Origin: Nannocystaceae bacterium
GTDB taxonomy: Bacteria > Myxococcota_A > Polyangia > Nannocystales > Nannocystaceae
DNA: 63,843 nt
Assembly: GCA_019694555.1 (NCBI GenBank)
Contig: JAIBBS010000023.1
Location: forward strand, 1-63,843
Direction: 5' to 3'
How positions within the stretch are numbered: position 1 is the first letter of the stretch; every line of letters begins with the position of its first letter. Made by a program: the position numbers and the translations under genes. Positions 8,062 through 16,129 of the stretch are shown piece by piece. The notes beneath the pieces are model-generated. The model was not told the DNA's origin. It worked only from the letters and a program-made list of their open reading frames with translations, and made no database searches.

Positions 8062-10299
8062 CTACTTCTTGGACTTGGGCGCCTCGAACTCGAGGTTCTG
8101 CAGCAGGTCCTCGAGCGAGATCTTCTTCTCCAGCCGCTGGCTGTTGAGCTCGACGACCTTGCGACCGATGCGGTCGCCCTCCTTGGTGAAGTCGTCGAGG
8201 CGGCCGTTGAGCTTGGCCCGCAGCGCACCGGCGGCGGGATCCTTCTTGATCGCCTCGAGGTTGGCGCGGGTCTCGCTCGCGCGCTGGTCGAGCTCGACCT
8301 GCTGGCGCTTGAGCCCGTCGATCTCGGTGTCGATGCGCCCGATCTCCTGCCGCAGCTTCACGATCGGCTCGAGCTTCTTGCGCACGTCCGCGGTCAAGCT
8401 CGCCTGCGCGACGATGCCCTCGAGCAGCCCCAGCGCGCGCACGTCCCAGATCGACAGCGTCGTGACCGACGGCGTCTGCTCGACCAGCGTCACGCTGCCC
8501 TCCTCGCCCGCCGACGCGACCGCGACCGGCACGAGGTAGCCATCGGGCAGCTCCTCGGTGCCCTTGGGTCGATCGACCAGCTCGTAGTTCCAGCCGGCCT
8601 TGCTGTGCCGCACCAGCACCGTGTAGGTGCCCATGACCTTGGGCGCCTTCACCGTCCAGGTCGTGGTCGTACGCGCGAAGTTCTCGACCTCGAGCACGCC
8701 GCGGACGATCCGCAGCAGCTGCATCTGATCCCCGGAGTACGTCGACGTCGAGCTGACCATGATGCCGGGCTCGACCGCGAACGGCAGCGTCGCGCTCACG
8801 CCGGCGCCGACCGACTCCGACAGGCCCTCGCCGACGAAGCTGTCGCCGGAGTAGATGCTGATCGGACCGGGCTCGAGCACGAACGGCGTGCTGTTCTTGA
8901 ACCGCACCACGCGGTACGGGTTGGCCTCGTAGCCCACGCCGGCGCCGCCGGGCTTGTAGAGGAAGGTCTGCTCGGCCTCGACCTCTTGGTTGAGCACCGC
9001 GACCATGGTCGAGTTGCCGTTGGGCACCGTCACGCGATCGCGCAGATCGAAGCTCGACAGGCCGCTGATCTGCTTGCTGCGCGCGCTGGCGATGGTGCTG
9101 CGACGCAGCGCGTCGTAGTCGATCGACTGCGTGTTGCCGGAGACCGCGCTGCTGAAGTCGCGCTTCGCCTTGCCCGTGGGCTGGTTGTAATACTCGTCGG
9201 CTGCGACCGCGCCGCGGCCGGCACCGCTGCCCATGCCGCCAATCGACTTCTCGGCCTCTTCGTAGTCACCGCCGTAGGGATCCGCGGGCGCCGACGCCGG
9301 CGGCGGCGCGGGTTCGGCCTCCGTCGCCGCGTCGTCGTACGTGGTCTCGCCCACTGCCACGACCGCGCGGCGCGAGATTCCGGCCTCGGTCAAATCGGCG
9401 CGCTCGATGGTGCGGGGCGTGTGCAGGTCGTAGCGGAACGCGATGGGCTCGCCCGAGGTCAGCCCCAGCGACACGTCGTTCCAGTCCTCGCCGCTGGTGT
9501 TGTCGACCACGGCCCAGCCCTGCAGCAGCGCGCGGCCCTTGCCCTTGGCCGGCAGCACCACGCGGTAGGTCGGCTTCCACATCGGCGCGGAGACGACGTA
9601 GCTGACCGCGAGATCGTGGGACTTGCGACCGGCCAGACGGATCACGATCTCGACCTGCTGGAACATGCCCTCACCGGCGCTGGCATCGAGCCGGCGGTTG
9701 AGCTGCAGCGCGAGATCGCCATCGCGCAGCGTCACGCCGTGCACGCGAGACAGCCGCACGGTGTGCATGTCGTTGCCCTGCAGCAACGTCACGCGATGGT
9801 CGCGCTGGTGCACGTCACCGCCGCCGGCGATCGGGTGACGGCGCATGTGCGGATCGGGCTCGTCGACGATGGCCTCGACCATGACGATGCGGCCGCGCAC
9901 GTGGCCGTCGTCGCTGCGCAGCACCACCTCGGTGCCGCGCAGGCCATCGAGCACCTCGGCGAGGCTGCCGCGCCCCGGCGCCAGGCGCGACAGCGCAGCG
10001 TTGGCCCAGCTCTCGGGATCCAGCGGCATCGACACGCTCACGGCCTTGCCGGTGCTGCGATCGATCACCGTCAGGCTCTTGAGCAGATCGTCGACCTGGT
10101 CCCGGCGTACCTTGATGGCGAGCGCGTCGCCGTCGACCTCGCCGTGGCGCTCGAAGTAGCCGATGCCGTTGCGATAGAGCACGACCCGACGCAGCGCCAG
10201 ATCGGTCTGCGCCGCGGGATAGGCAGAGCGACCGTGGGCGCAACCGACGGCGGGAGCGACCGAGAGCAGACAGAGCGCGAGCAAGTGTGAGCGACGCAT
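8062..10299 (-). CDS. DUF4139-family lipoprotein with C-terminal coiled coil
   Basis: 745 residues from the ATG at 10299, which has AGGGGA 6 nt upstream; longer in-frame versions are Arg/Ala/Gly-rich. The signal peptide ends at a lipobox-like APAVGC. The mature start ALRRVVLYRNGIGYFERHGE is typical of DUF4139 proteins. The middle carries strand-rich sequence such as VSYVVSAPMWKPTYRVVLPA and WAVVDNTSGEDWNDVSLGL, which is the DUF4139 core. A Gly/Ala-rich insertion sits near the centre. The last ~110 residues (from DVRKKLEPIVKLRQEIGRID) form a long charged coiled coil. Function in bacteria is not established. The gene lies 171 nt upstream of the secretin gene on the same strand and could share a transcript. 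Confidence 0.85.
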   Translation of the reverse strand: MRRSHLLALCLLSVAPAVGCAHGRSAYPAAQTDLALRRVVLYRNGIGYFERHGEVDGDALAIKVRRDQVDDLLKSLTVIDRSTGKAVSVSMPLDPESWANAALSRLAPGRGSLAEVLDGLRGTEVVLRSDDGHVRGRIVMVEAIVDEPDPHMRRHPIAGGGDVHQRDHRVTLLQGNDMHTVRLSRVHGVTLRDGDLALQLNRRLDASAGEGMFQQVEIVIRLAGRKSHDLAVSYVVSAPMWKPTYRVVLPAKGKGRALLQGWAVVDNTSGEDWNDVSLGLTSGEPIAFRYDLHTPRTIERADLTEAGISRRAVVAVGETTYDDAATEAEPAPPPASAPADPYGGDYEEAEKSIGGMGSGAGRGAVAADEYYNQPTGKAKRDFSSAVSGNTQSIDYDALRRSTIASARSKQISGLSSFDLRDRVTVPNGNSTMVAVLNQEVEAEQTFLYKPGGAGVGYEANPYRVVRFKNSTPFVLEPGPISIYSGDSFVGEGLSESVGAGVSATLPFAVEPGIMVSSTSTYSGDQMQLLRIVRGVLEVENFARTTTTWTVKAPKVMGTYTVLVRHSKAGWNYELVDRPKGTEELPDGYLVPVAVASAGEEGSVTLVEQTPSVTTLSIWDVRALGLLEGIVAQASLTADVRKKLEPIVKLRQEIGRIDTEIDGLKRQQVELDQRASETRANLEAIKKDPAAGALRAKLNGRLDDFTKEGDRIGRKVVELNSQRLEKKISLEDLLQNLEFEAPKSKK

Positions 10300-10513
10300 G
10301 GGTTCCCCTGGGGGCCTGGCGCGCGCGCCGAACCGCAGACGCGGTCCACCGACGCCACGCGGCGCGGACTCTACCCCCGCGCCATGGCACGCACCATGCG
10401 GTCGCACGATCTGCGCCGCGCCCCGAGCCGCCGGCCCGCGGGCGTGGGCGAAGGCGCCCGCGGGCCTTTCGCCGCCATCGCTTGCTCCACGCGCGCCCGT
10501 ACAAAATGGACTT

Positions 10514-10936
10514 GTGCACCCGCGCGCCGAAGACGAAACTCGTCTCGTGCGCGCGTGCGGCATCGCGACGGTCGCGGGTGGGGCGTGGCTGGCGGCCTCG
10601 TTGGTCTGCTCCAGCCCCGATCCGAACGGCGCGCCGGCATCGACGGCGAGCCAGTGCGAACACGAGGCCGTGCGTCCCAGCCCACCGCCGCTGACGACGC
10701 TGCGGACCCGTGACGCCGAGGTCGCGATCTACGGCATCGACGACGCGCTGCGCTACACCGTGATCGACGTCGAGGGCCGCGTGCTCGCGCACCACATCGC
10801 GGCCCGCGAGTTCGTGCGGCGCTTCCCCACGCTCGCGGCCCACGTCGAGCACGCCTTCGCGGACGACGACACCTGGCTGGATGCGAGCGTCACAACGCCA
10901 TCGCGGCCACGTGGAAGCGCTGACGTAGCGCCTTGA
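10514..10936 (+). CDS. Small secreted or membrane-anchored protein of unknown function
   Basis: 140 residues from GTG at 10514. The longer open frame upstream is Pro/Arg-rich and overlaps the divergent promoter region. A hydrophobic stretch (CGIATVAGGAWLAASLVC) may be a signal peptide or anchor. The last half (DAEVAIYGIDDALRYTVIDV ... FADDDTWLDASV) has a balanced composition with regular strands and helices, and is the part most likely to be a real domain. TACAAA lies 8 nt before the GTG, a possible start-proximal -10 box. The 3' end overlaps the convergent serine-hydrolase gene by 47 nt. No family was recognised. Confidence 0.55.
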   Translation: MHPRAEDETRLVRACGIATVAGGAWLAASLVCSSPDPNGAPASTASQCEHEAVRPSPPPLTTLRTRDAEVAIYGIDDALRYTVIDVEGRVLAHHIAAREFVRRFPTLAAHVEHAFADDDTWLDASVTTPSRPRGSADVAP

Positions 10937-12029
10937 TCGCGTCGTTGCTGCGGACCGGGTGCACGCGGTTCGACAGCAACACCATCACGCGGGCACCACC
11001 TGGCGCCGCGGGATCGATCCACACGCTGGTGCCGGTGAAGCCGGTGTGGCCGACCGCGTGGGGCGACAGCGCGGTGCCGGTCGCACCGCTGCCGTCGGGG
11101 TTGGCACCGTCGAATCCCAGCCGTCGCGTGGAGCCCGGCACCGTGCTCGCGGTCCAGAAGCGATCGCGCAGCGCCGCGTCGATCCCACCGAGGTTGCACT
11201 GCAACCACGCGCGTGCGAGCTCGTGCACCGACCACGCATCGCCGAACAGGCCCGCGTGGCCGGCCACACCGCCCATCACCCACGCGTTGTCGTCGTGCAC
11301 GGCACCGTGCGCCAGCGGCCTTCCCTTGCGCACCGCCAGATGCGACGGCGGCGCGCCGTCGTGCAGCGCCTCGTCGTAGACCTCGGTCGGTGCGATGCGG
11401 CGCTCGAGCGCGCTGGGCAACGCCGCGTCGACCTGCAGACGACGGAAGCCCAGGCCCGGCAGCGGCAGCGCATCGAAGCCGAGCGGATAGGCCACGCGAT
11501 CGGCGAAGGCGGCGTCGAGCGGCGCATCGAAGATGCGCTCGAGCCACGCGCCCACGATCATGAAGCCCAGATCGCTGTAGACCGCGCGCTGTCGCGGCGC
11601 CGCCTCGCGCACGGTGCCGCAGACGCGCTCGAGCACCGCGGCGGCGTCGAACGGCGCGACGTCGAGGAAGTACTCGCGGTGCGCCGCCAGTCCGGCGCAG
11701 TGCTCGAGCAGATCCGCCAGCGTCGCGCCCGGGCACGCACGCGACCACGGCGCGGGCACCGGCTCGTCGAGGCCCACACGACCCTCGGCGACCGCGAGCG
11801 CGACCAGGGTCGTGGACGCCAGCACCTTGGTCAGCGACGCGAGGTCGTAGACGGTGTCGCGCGACGCGGGTTCGCCGGCGGCGACGAAGCTCGGGTGATC
11901 ACCGAGCGTGCCGTGCGCTTCGTGATAGACCACGGCGTCGCCGCGGCTGACGACCGCGACGCAACCCGGGAAGGTGCGATCACGCACCGCCTCCTCCAAC
12001 AACGAGAACAGGCGCGTGTGCGGGTCCAT
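10890..12029 (-). CDS. Serine beta-lactamase-like hydrolase (class C/esterase family)
   Basis: 379 residues. The catalytic S-x-x-K is Ser65-Leu-Thr-Lys68 in YDLASLTKVLASTT. YSDLGF at about residue 148 fills the Y-x-N position with Asp instead of Asn. HTGFTG near 330 serves as the K/H-T-G box. These three motifs define the beta-lactamase/DD-peptidase/EstB superfamily. The Asp variant and absence of a signal peptide favour a cytoplasmic esterase or peptidase over a true beta-lactamase. Its start codon lies 52 nt from that of pyrF, so the two genes share a divergent promoter region. The 3' end overlaps the small gene at 10514-10936. Confidence 0.87.
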   Translation of the reverse strand: MDPHTRLFSLLEEAVRDRTFPGCVAVVSRGDAVVYHEAHGTLGDHPSFVAAGEPASRDTVYDLASLTKVLASTTLVALAVAEGRVGLDEPVPAPWSRACPGATLADLLEHCAGLAAHREYFLDVAPFDAAAVLERVCGTVREAAPRQRAVYSDLGFMIVGAWLERIFDAPLDAAFADRVAYPLGFDALPLPGLGFRRLQVDAALPSALERRIAPTEVYDEALHDGAPPSHLAVRKGRPLAHGAVHDDNAWVMGGVAGHAGLFGDAWSVHELARAWLQCNLGGIDAALRDRFWTASTVPGSTRRLGFDGANPDGSGATGTALSPHAVGHTGFTGTSVWIDPAAPGGARVMVLLSNRVHPVRSNDAIKALRQRFHVAAMAL

Positions 12030-12042
12030 GGCTGGTTGCAGC

Positions 12043-12072
12043 TTGCCCGCTTCGGCGCGCTCGGGCTACAAA
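12043..12072 (+). promoter_or_regulatory. Candidate promoter for pyrF
   Basis: TTGCCC (12043-12048) and TACAAA (12067-12072) are separated by 18 nt. The -10 box ends only 9 nt before the pyrF ATG, so transcription would begin at or within a few nt of the start codon. No Shine-Dalgarno sequence is present, consistent with a leaderless mRNA. Confidence 0.45.
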
Positions 12073-12081
12073 GCCCGGGTC

Positions 12082-12813
12082 ATGACGGCCGCTGGCGTGC
12101 CCCCGACCGACCGTCCCGACCGTGAGCGGCTCATCGTCGCGCTCGACGTGCCCTCCGCCGACGTCGCGTTCGACGTCGCCGGTCGGCTCTCGGGCCACGT
12201 GGGCATGTTCAAGATCGGGCTGGAGCTCTTCGTCGCCGAGGGCCCGCAGGTGGTCCGCCGCATGCGCGAGCTGGCGCCGGACGTCGACATCTTCCTCGAC
12301 CTCAAGCTGCACGACATCCCCAACACCATGCGCGGCGCGATCCGCAGCGTGCGGACGCTGGGCGTGAAGTTCGTGACCGTGCACGCGGGCAGCGGCACCG
12401 CACACCTCGCCGCGTGCGTCGAGGAGGCCGGCGACGCGGTCGGCATCCTCGCCGTCACCGTGCTCACCAGCCAAGACGACGTCGCGTGCCGTCAGGCCGG
12501 CCACACGCGTGCGCTCGACGAGCTGGTCGAGATGCGCGCGGTGTGTGCCCGCGAGGCCGGTTGCGCCGGCGTGGTCTGCAGCGGCCGCGAGCTCGGCCGC
12601 GTGCGCGCGGTCGCCCCCAAGCTCGCGCGCGTGGTGCCGGGCATCCGCCCCGCCGGTGCGGATCTCGGCGATCAGCAGCGCGTGATGACGCCCGCGCGTG
12701 CGGTCGCCGAGGGCGCGACCCACATCGTGGTCGGACGACCGATCCTGCAGGCCGAGGACCAGGCCGCCGCGGCCGACGCGATCGTGCGCGAGCTGGCTCA
12801 GCGCCAGATGTAG
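12082..12813 (+). CDS. pyrF: Orotidine 5'-phosphate decarboxylase
   Basis: 243 residues from the ATG at 12082. PyrF decarboxylates OMP to UMP, the last step of pyrimidine synthesis, in the cytoplasm. The N-terminal LIVALDVPSA strand, the K-I-G-L-E-L-F segment and the catalytic block FLDLKLHDIPNT (Asp73, Lys75, Asp78) are the hallmark residues. VTVHAGSG, VVPGIRPAGAD and the phosphate-binding VVGRPI(L) near the C-terminus complete the TIM barrel. Length is normal for the shorter bacterial type. The 3' end overlaps the convergent lipoprotein gene by 16 nt. No other pyr genes are nearby. Confidence 0.96.
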   Translation: MTAAGVPPTDRPDRERLIVALDVPSADVAFDVAGRLSGHVGMFKIGLELFVAEGPQVVRRMRELAPDVDIFLDLKLHDIPNTMRGAIRSVRTLGVKFVTVHAGSGTAHLAACVEEAGDAVGILAVTVLTSQDDVACRQAGHTRALDELVEMRAVCAREAGCAGVVCSGRELGRVRAVAPKLARVVPGIRPAGADLGDQQRVMTPARAVAEGATHIVVGRPILQAEDQAAAADAIVRELAQRQM

Positions 12814-13151
12814 GCCCGCGGCGTGCCGGCGACCTCGACCACGAGCACCGGCTCGTCGGTCGCGTCGAGCAGCAGCTGCGCCGGTTCGCCCATCGCGAGC
12901 GTGTCGACCAGGGCCGCGAGGCTGATGCCATCGTGCACGGCCATGAACGCCGCGCGCAGATCGGCGTCGTCGCCGGCGTGGACCTCGACCAGCACCATGT
13001 CACCGTCGGCGAGCTGCAGCTCGCGCTCGACCACCGCCGCCGCCGGCGCGAACGCGACGTCGGTGCGTCCGCAAGCGGGCCCGAGCAGCGGCAGCGCCGC
13101 GAGCGTGAACGAAGCCAGGGCGATGCGGGCAGACGAACGCGCGGCGGTCAT
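12798..13151 (-). CDS. Small predicted lipoprotein
   Basis: 117 residues. The signal peptide ends LPLLGPAC (Cys27), a plausible lipobox. The mature ~90 residues are compact and acidic: VVERELQLADGDMVLVEVHA, then a helix (DLRAAFMAVHDGISLAALVD) and a final strand ending RAYIWR. No catalytic motif or known domain is visible. The C-terminal codons overlap the end of pyrF on the opposite strand. The gene may share a transcript with the PH-domain protein gene 46 nt upstream. Confidence 0.7.
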   Translation of the reverse strand: MTAARSSARIALASFTLAALPLLGPACGRTDVAFAPAAAVVERELQLADGDMVLVEVHAGDDADLRAAFMAVHDGISLAALVDTLAMGEPAQLLLDATDEPVLVVEVAGTPRAYIWR

Positions 13152-13196
13152 GCCGTGGGCATCGACCGCCGCGCTCAGGGCCTTGAGCGGCCGCGC

Positions 13197-13814
13197 TCAG
13201 TGATGGTGCATCACGTCGACCGCGTGGCCGTCGACCAGCTCCATCGGCCGGTTGCTGTGACGCGCCAGCTGCACCGCGTCGCGCAGGCGCTCGAACAGCT
13301 CGCGCGAGTTGGGCAGACCGTACAGCGGCAGCTCGGGCGTGGACTGATCGGTGCTCATCACGGTGACGCGCGCGACACCCATGATGCGATCCCACAGCGA
13401 CTGGTTGTACTTCACGTCGAGCACGCGCCACAGCTCGAGGCTGTCGACGGTCTTGCTCAGCACGCCGCGCTCGAACTCGATGCGGCGCAGCGTGATCTTG
13501 TAGCGCGTGGTCGCGTGCCGCAGGAACGTCCAGACCATGCCGGGGATGCCGATGAACGAGAGCACCCACAGCGGCCACGACTGGAACAGCGAGATCCGTG
13601 CGAGCAACGAGCCGAGCACGCCGGCGGCGATCGACGCCAGCACCCACTTGGCGTAGTCGAACGCGTACGCGCCGTGCTTGGCGGGGCCGTAGTAGATCAG
13701 CTCCTCGCTGCCGGGCTGCGCGACGGAGCCCGCGGGAGCTTGCGCGCGGGCGGGCGGCTGGCCTGGCGGCGGCTGCGGTGCGGGTGACTGGGGCGGGCCT
13801 TGGGTGGGTTGCAT
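13197..13814 (-). CDS. Membrane protein with bacterial PH (bPH2, YdbS-like) domain
   Basis: 205 residues. A Pro/Gln/Ala-rich N-terminus of about 35 residues leads to EELIYYGPAKHGAYAFDYAK. Two adjacent hydrophobic helices follow (about 57-75 and 80-100). Then comes a bacterial PH domain: TTRYKITLRRIEFERGVLSK, LELWRVLDVKYNQSLWDRIM, and VTVMSTDQSTPELPLYGLPN. This is the order of DUF304/bPH2 proteins. Helix FERLRDAVQLAR follows and the protein ends with three histidines. bPH2 proteins are inner-membrane proteins of poorly defined role. The gene is divergent from the ATPase at 13938, with GCTATCTT 25 nt upstream of its start. Confidence 0.82.
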   Translation of the reverse strand: MQPTQGPPQSPAPQPPPGQPPARAQAPAGSVAQPGSEELIYYGPAKHGAYAFDYAKWVLASIAAGVLGSLLARISLFQSWPLWVLSFIGIPGMVWTFLRHATTRYKITLRRIEFERGVLSKTVDSLELWRVLDVKYNQSLWDRIMGVARVTVMSTDQSTPELPLYGLPNSRELFERLRDAVQLARHSNRPMELVDGHAVDVMHHH

Positions 13815-13839
13815 GCCGGCCTTTCGCGGGACGACGCCA

Positions 13840-13847
13840 AAGATAGC
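13840..13847 (-). promoter_or_regulatory. GCTATCTT -10-like element
   Basis: On the minus strand TATCTT lies 25 nt upstream of the ATG at 13814, the longest leader among the recurring GCTANNNT elements. Inferred promoter of the PH-domain gene. Confidence 0.35.
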
Positions 13848-13916
13848 GTCCCCTACCCAGGCACGGAAGTTCGCATTTCCATCCGCGGGCAAGACGGTGC
13901 CGTGCAGGCACCCGGT

Positions 13917-13924
13917 GCTACTCT
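13917..13924 (+). promoter_or_regulatory. GCTACTCT -10-like element
   Basis: TACTCT ends 13 nt before the ATG at 13938. Together with the minus-strand element at 13840-13847 it gives each gene of this divergent pair its own candidate -10 box. Confidence 0.35.
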
Positions 13925-13937
13925 GACGAGCGACACC

Positions 13938-15005
13938 ATGTACCTGCTTCGCGCGCAGCTCGAGCACGTGCCCCCGTTCGGCACGCTGGATCTGCCGTTT
14001 TCGGACGAGTCGGGCCGCGCGCGCCTGCTGACCGTGGTGCACGGCGCCGGCGGGGTCGGCAAGACCGTGCTGCTGGCGACGCTGGGCGCGACGCGGCCGG
14101 GCAACGCCACGGTGTTGTTCGGTGGCGCGCTGGGGCCGGGGCCCACCGCGACGTGCGAGTGGCACCTGGGTCCCGACGATCCCGAGCGACCGCATCCGCT
14201 GGTGATCGCGACGCCGTCGCAGTCGCGACCCGGCGAGGACGAGGGCGCCGCGCTGCGACGGCGCGAGCAGGCCCACTTCGAGCGCAAGGCGCGAGACGGC
14301 GGCTTCGTGTTCCTGACGTTTCCCAGCATCCGGTGGTTCTCGCGCCAACCGGTGTCGCTGCACGCGCCCACCCGCACGGTCGCGCACTACGACGTGCGCA
14401 CCACCGTCAACCTCGACGACGCGCAGCGATCGGATCTGACGCGCGACACCAAGATGGCGCTGGTCTACGCCGCGGTCGCGGCCGCGCTCACGCCCCACAG
14501 CCAGCGCGAGCGCAACCAGCAGCGCGACCGCTCGCCGCTGGACCTGCGCCTGCTCGGCGGGGCGATGCGCGACGTGGTCGACGCGCTCGCGCAGCTGGCC
14601 GGCTTCAGCTATGCCGGCGTGGATCCGGTGTCGCTCGAGCCGGTGTTCGTCAGCGTCGGCAATCGCCGCGTGCCCTTCGACGGCCTGCCCACGCGCTGCC
14701 GCCACCTGGTCGCGATCGCGGCGCTGTCGGTGCGCACGCTGTGGGCCGCGTATCCCGGCACCGATCCCCGCGTGGCCGAGGGCGTGATCGCCATCGACGA
14801 CGTCGATCTCTACCAGGACACGGCGGTGCAGGAGCGCATCGTCGGCGTGCTGCGGCAGGCGTTGCCGGCGGTGCAGTGGATCCTCACCACCAGCTCACCG
14901 CTCGTCGCGGGCTGCTGCGAGGCCAACGAGATCCTCACGCTGCGCCGGCTGCCCGACGACGAGCGCGTCGAGCTGTTCGTCGACAACCAGGCGCAGACCC
15001 ACTGA
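13938..15005 (+). CDS. P-loop ATPase (AAA/ABC-type)
   Basis: 355 residues from the ATG at 13938. MYLLRAQLEHVPPFGTLDLPF opens like SMC/RecF-type ATPases that start with a strand facing a ligand. The Walker A motif is GAGGVGKT (36-43). A Walker B-like run of hydrophobics ends in two aspartates (VIAIDDVDLYQD, near 275). LTTSSPLVAGCCE follows as the sensor-like 'TTHSP' strand of this class, and the C-terminus ends LRRLPDD. The overall order fits an OLD/AAA-ATPase-like 'AAA_15/AAA_21' protein, but no nuclease or transport partner adjoins it. It stops 6 nt before the convergent esterase gene. Confidence 0.75.
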   Translation: MYLLRAQLEHVPPFGTLDLPFSDESGRARLLTVVHGAGGVGKTVLLATLGATRPGNATVLFGGALGPGPTATCEWHLGPDDPERPHPLVIATPSQSRPGEDEGAALRRREQAHFERKARDGGFVFLTFPSIRWFSRQPVSLHAPTRTVAHYDVRTTVNLDDAQRSDLTRDTKMALVYAAVAAALTPHSQRERNQQRDRSPLDLRLLGGAMRDVVDALAQLAGFSYAGVDPVSLEPVFVSVGNRRVPFDGLPTRCRHLVAIAALSVRTLWAAYPGTDPRVAEGVIAIDDVDLYQDTAVQERIVGVLRQALPAVQWILTTSSPLVAGCCEANEILTLRRLPDDERVELFVDNQAQTH

Positions 15006-15011
15006 AGCCCG

Positions 15012-15986
15012 CTAGCGCGGGCGCAGGCTGTCGAAGAACGCCGCGATGGTCGCGGCGGCGTGCGGCGGCCACATGTGCCCGCGCAGCCCCGCGCCACGGT
15101 GCTCGCACCACATCACGGGTTCGGTCGGGGCGCAGCGATCGTAGCGCGTGCAGGTGGCGTCGCCGTCGTTGCGGGTGGCACCGCGCTCGTCGCAGTCGTT
15201 GCGACGCAGCATCGCGTCGCGGGCGGCCTCGCCCAGGCGCACCGACACGATGTGATCGTCGCGACCGTGCACGAACAACGCCGCGACACGTTCGTCGTCG
15301 CAGCGCGGCAGCACCGGTGTGCCCTCGACCGCCGCGATGCCGCGCAGGGCCGCGGCGCGCTGGCAGCCCAGCGCGCTGGCCATGGTCGCGCCGTAGCTGT
15401 GGCCGACCGCGAACACCCGTGCGGTGTCGATGCAGTAGCGCTCGCCCAGCTGCTGCACGAGCGCGTCGAACAACGCGAAGTCCTCGCCCGCGGCGGCCAG
15501 CTCCCAGTTGCTCGCACGGCCACGGCGCGCGCGACCGTCGGGGTACGCGATCACGGCCTGTTCGCCCAGCGCGACGTCGAGCCCGAACATCCGCCGCGCC
15601 AGCGCACCGCTGCCGCCCAGTCCGTGGAATGCGATGACCAGCGGCAGCGGCGTGCGACCGTCGGCGGCGATCGGTGCGTCGATCTCCGCGCTGCGGTCGT
15701 GCGCACCGACGCGCAGCGCCAGCGTCTCGTGACCACCGCGCGGCGGCGCAGTGCAGCCCGGGCTCGGCCGCATGCCCGGACGCACGCGCGGCGCGGGTGG
15801 CTGCGGCGTCGCGGCGGGCTGCTCGGGTGCCGCAGGCGTGGGCGCAGCGACGGCGGGCGGACTCTGGGGTGTCGGCGTGGCCTCGGGCGCCGGCGTGGCC
15901 TCGGGCGCCGGCGGGCGTCGATCGCAGGCGAGCGCCATCGCGGCGACCTGGGCGACACGAAGCCATGCGCGCGGGGGCACGGACAC
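15012..15986 (-). CDS. Alpha/beta-hydrolase lipoprotein (LpqC/PHB-depolymerase-like esterase)
   Basis: 324 residues. The signal peptide ends AAMALAC (Cys about 21). A 60-residue Pro/Ala/Thr linker follows. The fold contains LVIAFHGLGGSG (oxyanion strand), the nucleophile elbow GHSYG, VHGRDDHIV with the acid residue, and a final His in GLRGHMWPPH. This arrangement is that of LpqC/feruloyl-esterase/polyhydroxybutyrate depolymerase-like secreted hydrolases. Cys pairs around CDERGATRNDGDATCTRYDRC suggest disulfides. It probably cleaves an ester outside the cytoplasm; the substrate cannot be read from sequence. It is convergent with the ATPase gene and divergent from the gene at 16130. Confidence 0.83.
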   Translation of the reverse strand: MSVPPRAWLRVAQVAAMALACDRRPPAPEATPAPEATPTPQSPPAVAAPTPAAPEQPAATPQPPAPRVRPGMRPSPGCTAPPRGGHETLALRVGAHDRSAEIDAPIAADGRTPLPLVIAFHGLGGSGALARRMFGLDVALGEQAVIAYPDGRARRGRASNWELAAAGEDFALFDALVQQLGERYCIDTARVFAVGHSYGATMASALGCQRAAALRGIAAVEGTPVLPRCDDERVAALFVHGRDDHIVSVRLGEAARDAMLRRNDCDERGATRNDGDATCTRYDRCAPTEPVMWCEHRGAGLRGHMWPPHAAATIAAFFDSLRPR

Positions 15987-16129
15987 GAGCGTACGTGGAA
16001 CCGTGGCGCGCGGGGGCCCCGGCGTGCCGGTGTGCGAACGACGGTCCGCGTGCGCGGCGATCGTCGCAGCTGCCTTCGAGCACGGCGGCGACGATCCTGT
16101 GGCACAGTCGTGCTGCGCTCGTGCCCAGG

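Noticed and set aside
10890..12029. Calling the serine hydrolase a beta-lactamase resistance gene
   Set aside because: No signal peptide and Tyr-Ser-Asp instead of Tyr-x-Asn; esterase or peptidase is equally or more likely.
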